DNA from: Kudoa neothunni
Taxonomy: Eukaryota > Cnidaria
Length of the DNA stretch: 64,000 bases
NCBI GenBank assembly: GCA_964304625.1
Contig: OZ199840.1
Coordinates: 7,502,001-7,566,000, forward strand
Reading direction: 5' to 3'
The notes beneath the pieces were generated by a model, which had not been told where the DNA came from, did no database searches, and saw only the letters and a program-made list of their open reading frames with translations. The translations under genes and the position numbers were made by a program. Each line of letters starts with the position of its first letter. The stretch's first letter is position 1. Below, piece after piece: positions 61,067-64,000 of this stretch.

Positions 61067-62209
61067 ACTATTTTTGCATCCCCCTTGCCACCGAGAGAAT
61101 TAGGTACAAGTAGTTACCTACTGTAGGAAACTAATTTGTTACTCGCATTACGAATGAACTTAATGTATCAATAGTTTTAGTAAAATAAATTAATCATTTT
61201 TACATCTCGCTAATTCGTTACAGAAAAGTTCAAGTAGACTAAAACACAGATCATACCAATGAATTCACATGTATTCAAACTATTTCGTATAAACAGCGTA
61301 AATCTTAGTGAAATTTAACGACAGAAATTTTTCGGTAAATTTTTATTTAATCTTACCTTTGATTACATAATTATTTATTGCATCGTTGAATGCAATAAAA
61401 ACTTGGGGTCAATTTGACCCCAAAAGCACCAAGTGTATAGTCGATTTTGTGGGCTCGGAAGATTAATGTTGAGTTTACCAAATTGAATGATAAGTAAGCA
61501 ATTTTATAGATAAAATATTGATGTAGGACTAAGTATTTTATAAAATTTATGATAAATTTATTTTGAATATAACGAAAAAATGGTAAAAATATCTATGACG
61601 ATCTTTCATAAATAAGATGGTGCGAATTCCGTTTCACTCGCTAATTGGCCGAAACCAATATGATATAAAGATTCTAACAAAGCACTGAAATCTACGTAAA
61701 TTTATCCAATAATTCATTAAATGTAATGTAGGATTTTTCAACTTTTAAAGCACAAATTAGTTTTTAAATAATCTACAATAATTACTGCACGCACAAAATA
61801 CCTTATGGACATATATTTTCTGTTGCTTAGAAATAATTAGTGAGCAATCAAAAAAATTCAGAATAAGCATGATCGACCTCAAATAGAAAATTTGCAGTGT
61901 CTATTGGCGCCGAACATGTTAATTAGGCCATTCCTTTAGTTTCATTTCACTTAAAATAACATTTAACAACATGATAAATACAATATAAGTATTTTTTCTA
62001 AATTCGAAGGATGTGATAGTATCAATTAAATCTGAAATTACGTAATTATATGAAAATAATCTTGTCACCCGAATAATTGTTATTAAACAATGATTTGATA
62101 TTTGCGTTTAAATTTTAGTATTAGTTTTCGAAAATTCATTTTATAAATGCGTTTGGAGTCCATAATACCGAAAGAAGCGTGGGTACTTTAACGTGGTAAT
62201 ATTTGCGTA
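61067..62209. other. Intergenic spacer before the MULE
   Basis: AT-rich. It contains a palindrome GGGGTCAATTTGACCCC near 61,408, similar in text to the subterminal motif of piggyBac B, and a C-rich patch near 61,076 that resembles a decayed hAT end. No gene was found. Confidence 0.4.
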
Positions 62210-64000
62210 ATGGACACTAGTGTAAATTATGAGAATGTTGATGCTAACGTTGTTGAGAATAACAATATTTTAAAAGTTGGTGGCGCGTTTAACAGCTATA
62301 AAGAATTAGAGTTGAAAATTAAACAACTTGAACTAAACAACATGATCAGTTTGTCTATACTAGACTGCAAGACGATTGAAACAGCTCAAAAACGTAGTGA
62401 CGGAACATTGAATCCTGATCTTAAATATTACCAAATAAAATACTGTTGCATCCACGGAGGAAAAAACGTATATTTTTTGTGTAATTGTTGACTTTTTCTG
62501 TTGTGTGTATTTACTGATTAATTAATATATTTCATTAATTTTAAAATTTTAAATAATTTTTTAACAAATGACTTACATATGAATTTAGCGAAAGGGGTCG
62601 TCTGGTCAATGAAATACTAGCTCTTATTTTAAAGGATGTCCAGTTTTTTTGAAGTTTTCGGCGGATACAGGTGGCCAAAGGCTGGTATTAAGATCTCTCG
62701 ATTTAGCTCATAACCACAATTCAATAATGTTCCCCAGAAAGTTTTTATCTAAAGCCATGAAATTAAATCAGCAGGAAGTTTCTTGTATTAAACAGTTAGT
62801 GGAAGTTAACGGAAATTTTAAAGCCATTCAAGAAAAAATATTGGGAGAATATGAAAAGTTTGTTCCAATGAAAAAGCTGGAAAACATGAAATATCCTATG
62901 AAATCACATTCAAAGACTATTGAATTTTTGATGTCACTCAAAAAGGAACGCAATGCATTTATCGAGATTTTGCAAGATGACTCAAAATTCAAAGGATTAT
63001 TTTTCCAAGATATTGATATGAAAAAATGTCTAAAAGCCTACCCCGAAATTATTTTTATAGACGCTACCTATAAATTAATGGATTGTAGAGCACCTGTATA
63101 TTTTCTGGTTGTTTTGGATGCTAGAGGTTCTAGTGAAATTGTGGCAACTGGAATATTAGTGGAAGAGACCGAAGAAATTTTTGGATGGTTTATCGATACG
63201 TTGAAAAAACACAATCCTACAATGGAAACAGATACAAAAATATTTGACTGATAAAGATTTGGTCGAAAGAAAAGTCCTGAAAAAAAAATTCCCAAATGCT
63301 AACCTTCAGATATGCTTATATCATGTCCTCAAGTCGTTTGCTCGTGAAATTCAAGTAGAACGAATGAACATTAGTTCTCAAGAAAAGGAGACGTCGCGTT
63401 TACACCTCCAAAATATAGCATATTCGAAAAACATCGAAGAATATGATTTTAACAAGAAAAAACTCAAAGAATGTGTCGGAGAAAATATTTATAATTATTT
63501 AAAAAAAAACTGGGACTTAATAAAAGAGGAATAAGTTACTGGTTTGAGAAGACTTGACGGGATGTTCCTAAACTTTACTAACAATAGAGTTGAGAGTTTA
63601 AATTCTAAAATCAAGCAAGTCATCCCACTTTATTCTTCATTCGAAGAGTTTTTCAAGAAATTCTTTACCTATATCGACAGCACACGAATCGAACGTGATA
63701 ATAAAGCCATCAGGGAAATGCTTAAGACTCCACAAAAAGTTTTGGATTCTGATATGGAAAAATATTTTAATCATCTAACAAAATATTCTTTTAAGTTAGT
63801 TGCAAAGGAATTTGACAAAGTGGATGTGTGGGAAATTAACGATATAGACAATGTAATGTTTTCAGATGACGATGCGGTTTCAAATATTGAGGAATGTAAT
63901 TGTCTTTTCAGAATGGGTATGAGCTTACCGTGCTGCCACATATTTTTGGAACGAAAAAAAAGCAATCTTCCCTCTTTGAAAAAAGTTTGTGTTCTAAAAG
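62210..64000 (+). pseudogene. MULE/ZSWIM3-like transposase, broken, runs off the window
   Basis: In order: an N-terminal FLYWCH/FAR1-like DNA-binding region (62210-62485, ending KYYQIKYCCIHGGK), an apparent intron (about 62,485-62,588, GTTGAC..TTTAG), the MULE catalytic core (PEIIFIDATYKL, then TDKDLVERKVLKKKFPNANL and QICLYHV), the TNNRVESLNSKIKQ block, and a SWIM zinc finger (CNCLFRMGMSLPCCHIF, near 63,898-63,950). The copy is broken by a TGA at 62,610, a two-base loss near 63,240-63,250 that shifts frame, and a TAA at 63,532. The 3' end lies beyond the window. Whether it was a transposon or a domesticated ZSWIM gene cannot be told without its terminal repeats. Confidence 0.82.

Noticed and set aside
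61070-61100. C-rich patch resembling a hAT end outside the pogo element
   Set aside because: No partner end and no target duplication; similarity is limited to a few bases.

Overview
The window is AT-rich eukaryotic DNA. Its genes are split by many very short GT..AG introns, mostly about 45-70 bp, and are surrounded by degraded cut-and-paste DNA transposons. Four host genes are recognisable: a sterol O-acyltransferase, the NMD kinase SMG1, an importin-5-like karyopherin and an ADAM10/17-type membrane metalloprotease. A fifth, TFIIIC90-like gene is likely. Metazoan-type SMG1, ADAM and SOAT together with tiny introns and a heavy IS630/Merlin/MULE/piggyBac/hAT load would fit a compact parasitic metazoan, for example a myxozoan cnidarian. 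That placement is an inference, not a demonstration.

Layout, 0-15 kb: an IS630/Tc1-like transposase remnant (0.24-0.65 kb); a complete nine-exon SOAT gene on the minus strand (1.56-3.42 kb); a poorly resolved stretch with a fold-back MITE at 6.4-6.7 kb; a plus-strand TFIIIC90-like gene (7.5-10.5 kb); and a 4.1 kb piggyBac element (10.75-14.82 kb) with TTAA sites and terminal repeats, itself split by a hAT element. 15-33 kb: SMG1 on the plus strand, read from HEAT-like exons through the FAT region and PIKK kinase domain to the FATC tail that ends at 32,933. A 36-bp tandem repeat lies near its 5' end and a 1.33 kb IS630-type element sits in its largest intron.

33-50 kb: a short hAT element with a perfect 8-bp target duplication; an importin-5-like gene on the minus strand that runs into a 200-bp assembly gap; small multi-exon genes of unknown function next to the gap and at 40.4-41.1 and 48.1-48.9 kb; two partial copies of the fold-back MITE; a broken Ty3/gypsy fossil; and an IS630-type element with perfect 25-bp inverted repeats. 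50-64 kb: another hAT element; the ADAM gene (52.5-54.8 kb, minus); a five-element nest of DNA transposons (pogo > hAT > piggyBac > Merlin > hAT, 55.95-61.06 kb); and a broken MULE/ZSWIM3-like transposase running off the right edge.

The host genes are functionally unrelated (sterol esterification, Pol III transcription, mRNA surveillance, nuclear import, ectodomain shedding) and there is no operon logic. The most informative signals are the nested transposons, whose end repeats and target duplications give an order of insertion, the palindromic subterminal motif of the first piggyBac, the fold-back MITE family, and an ADAM whose zinc-binding motif departs from the family consensus.
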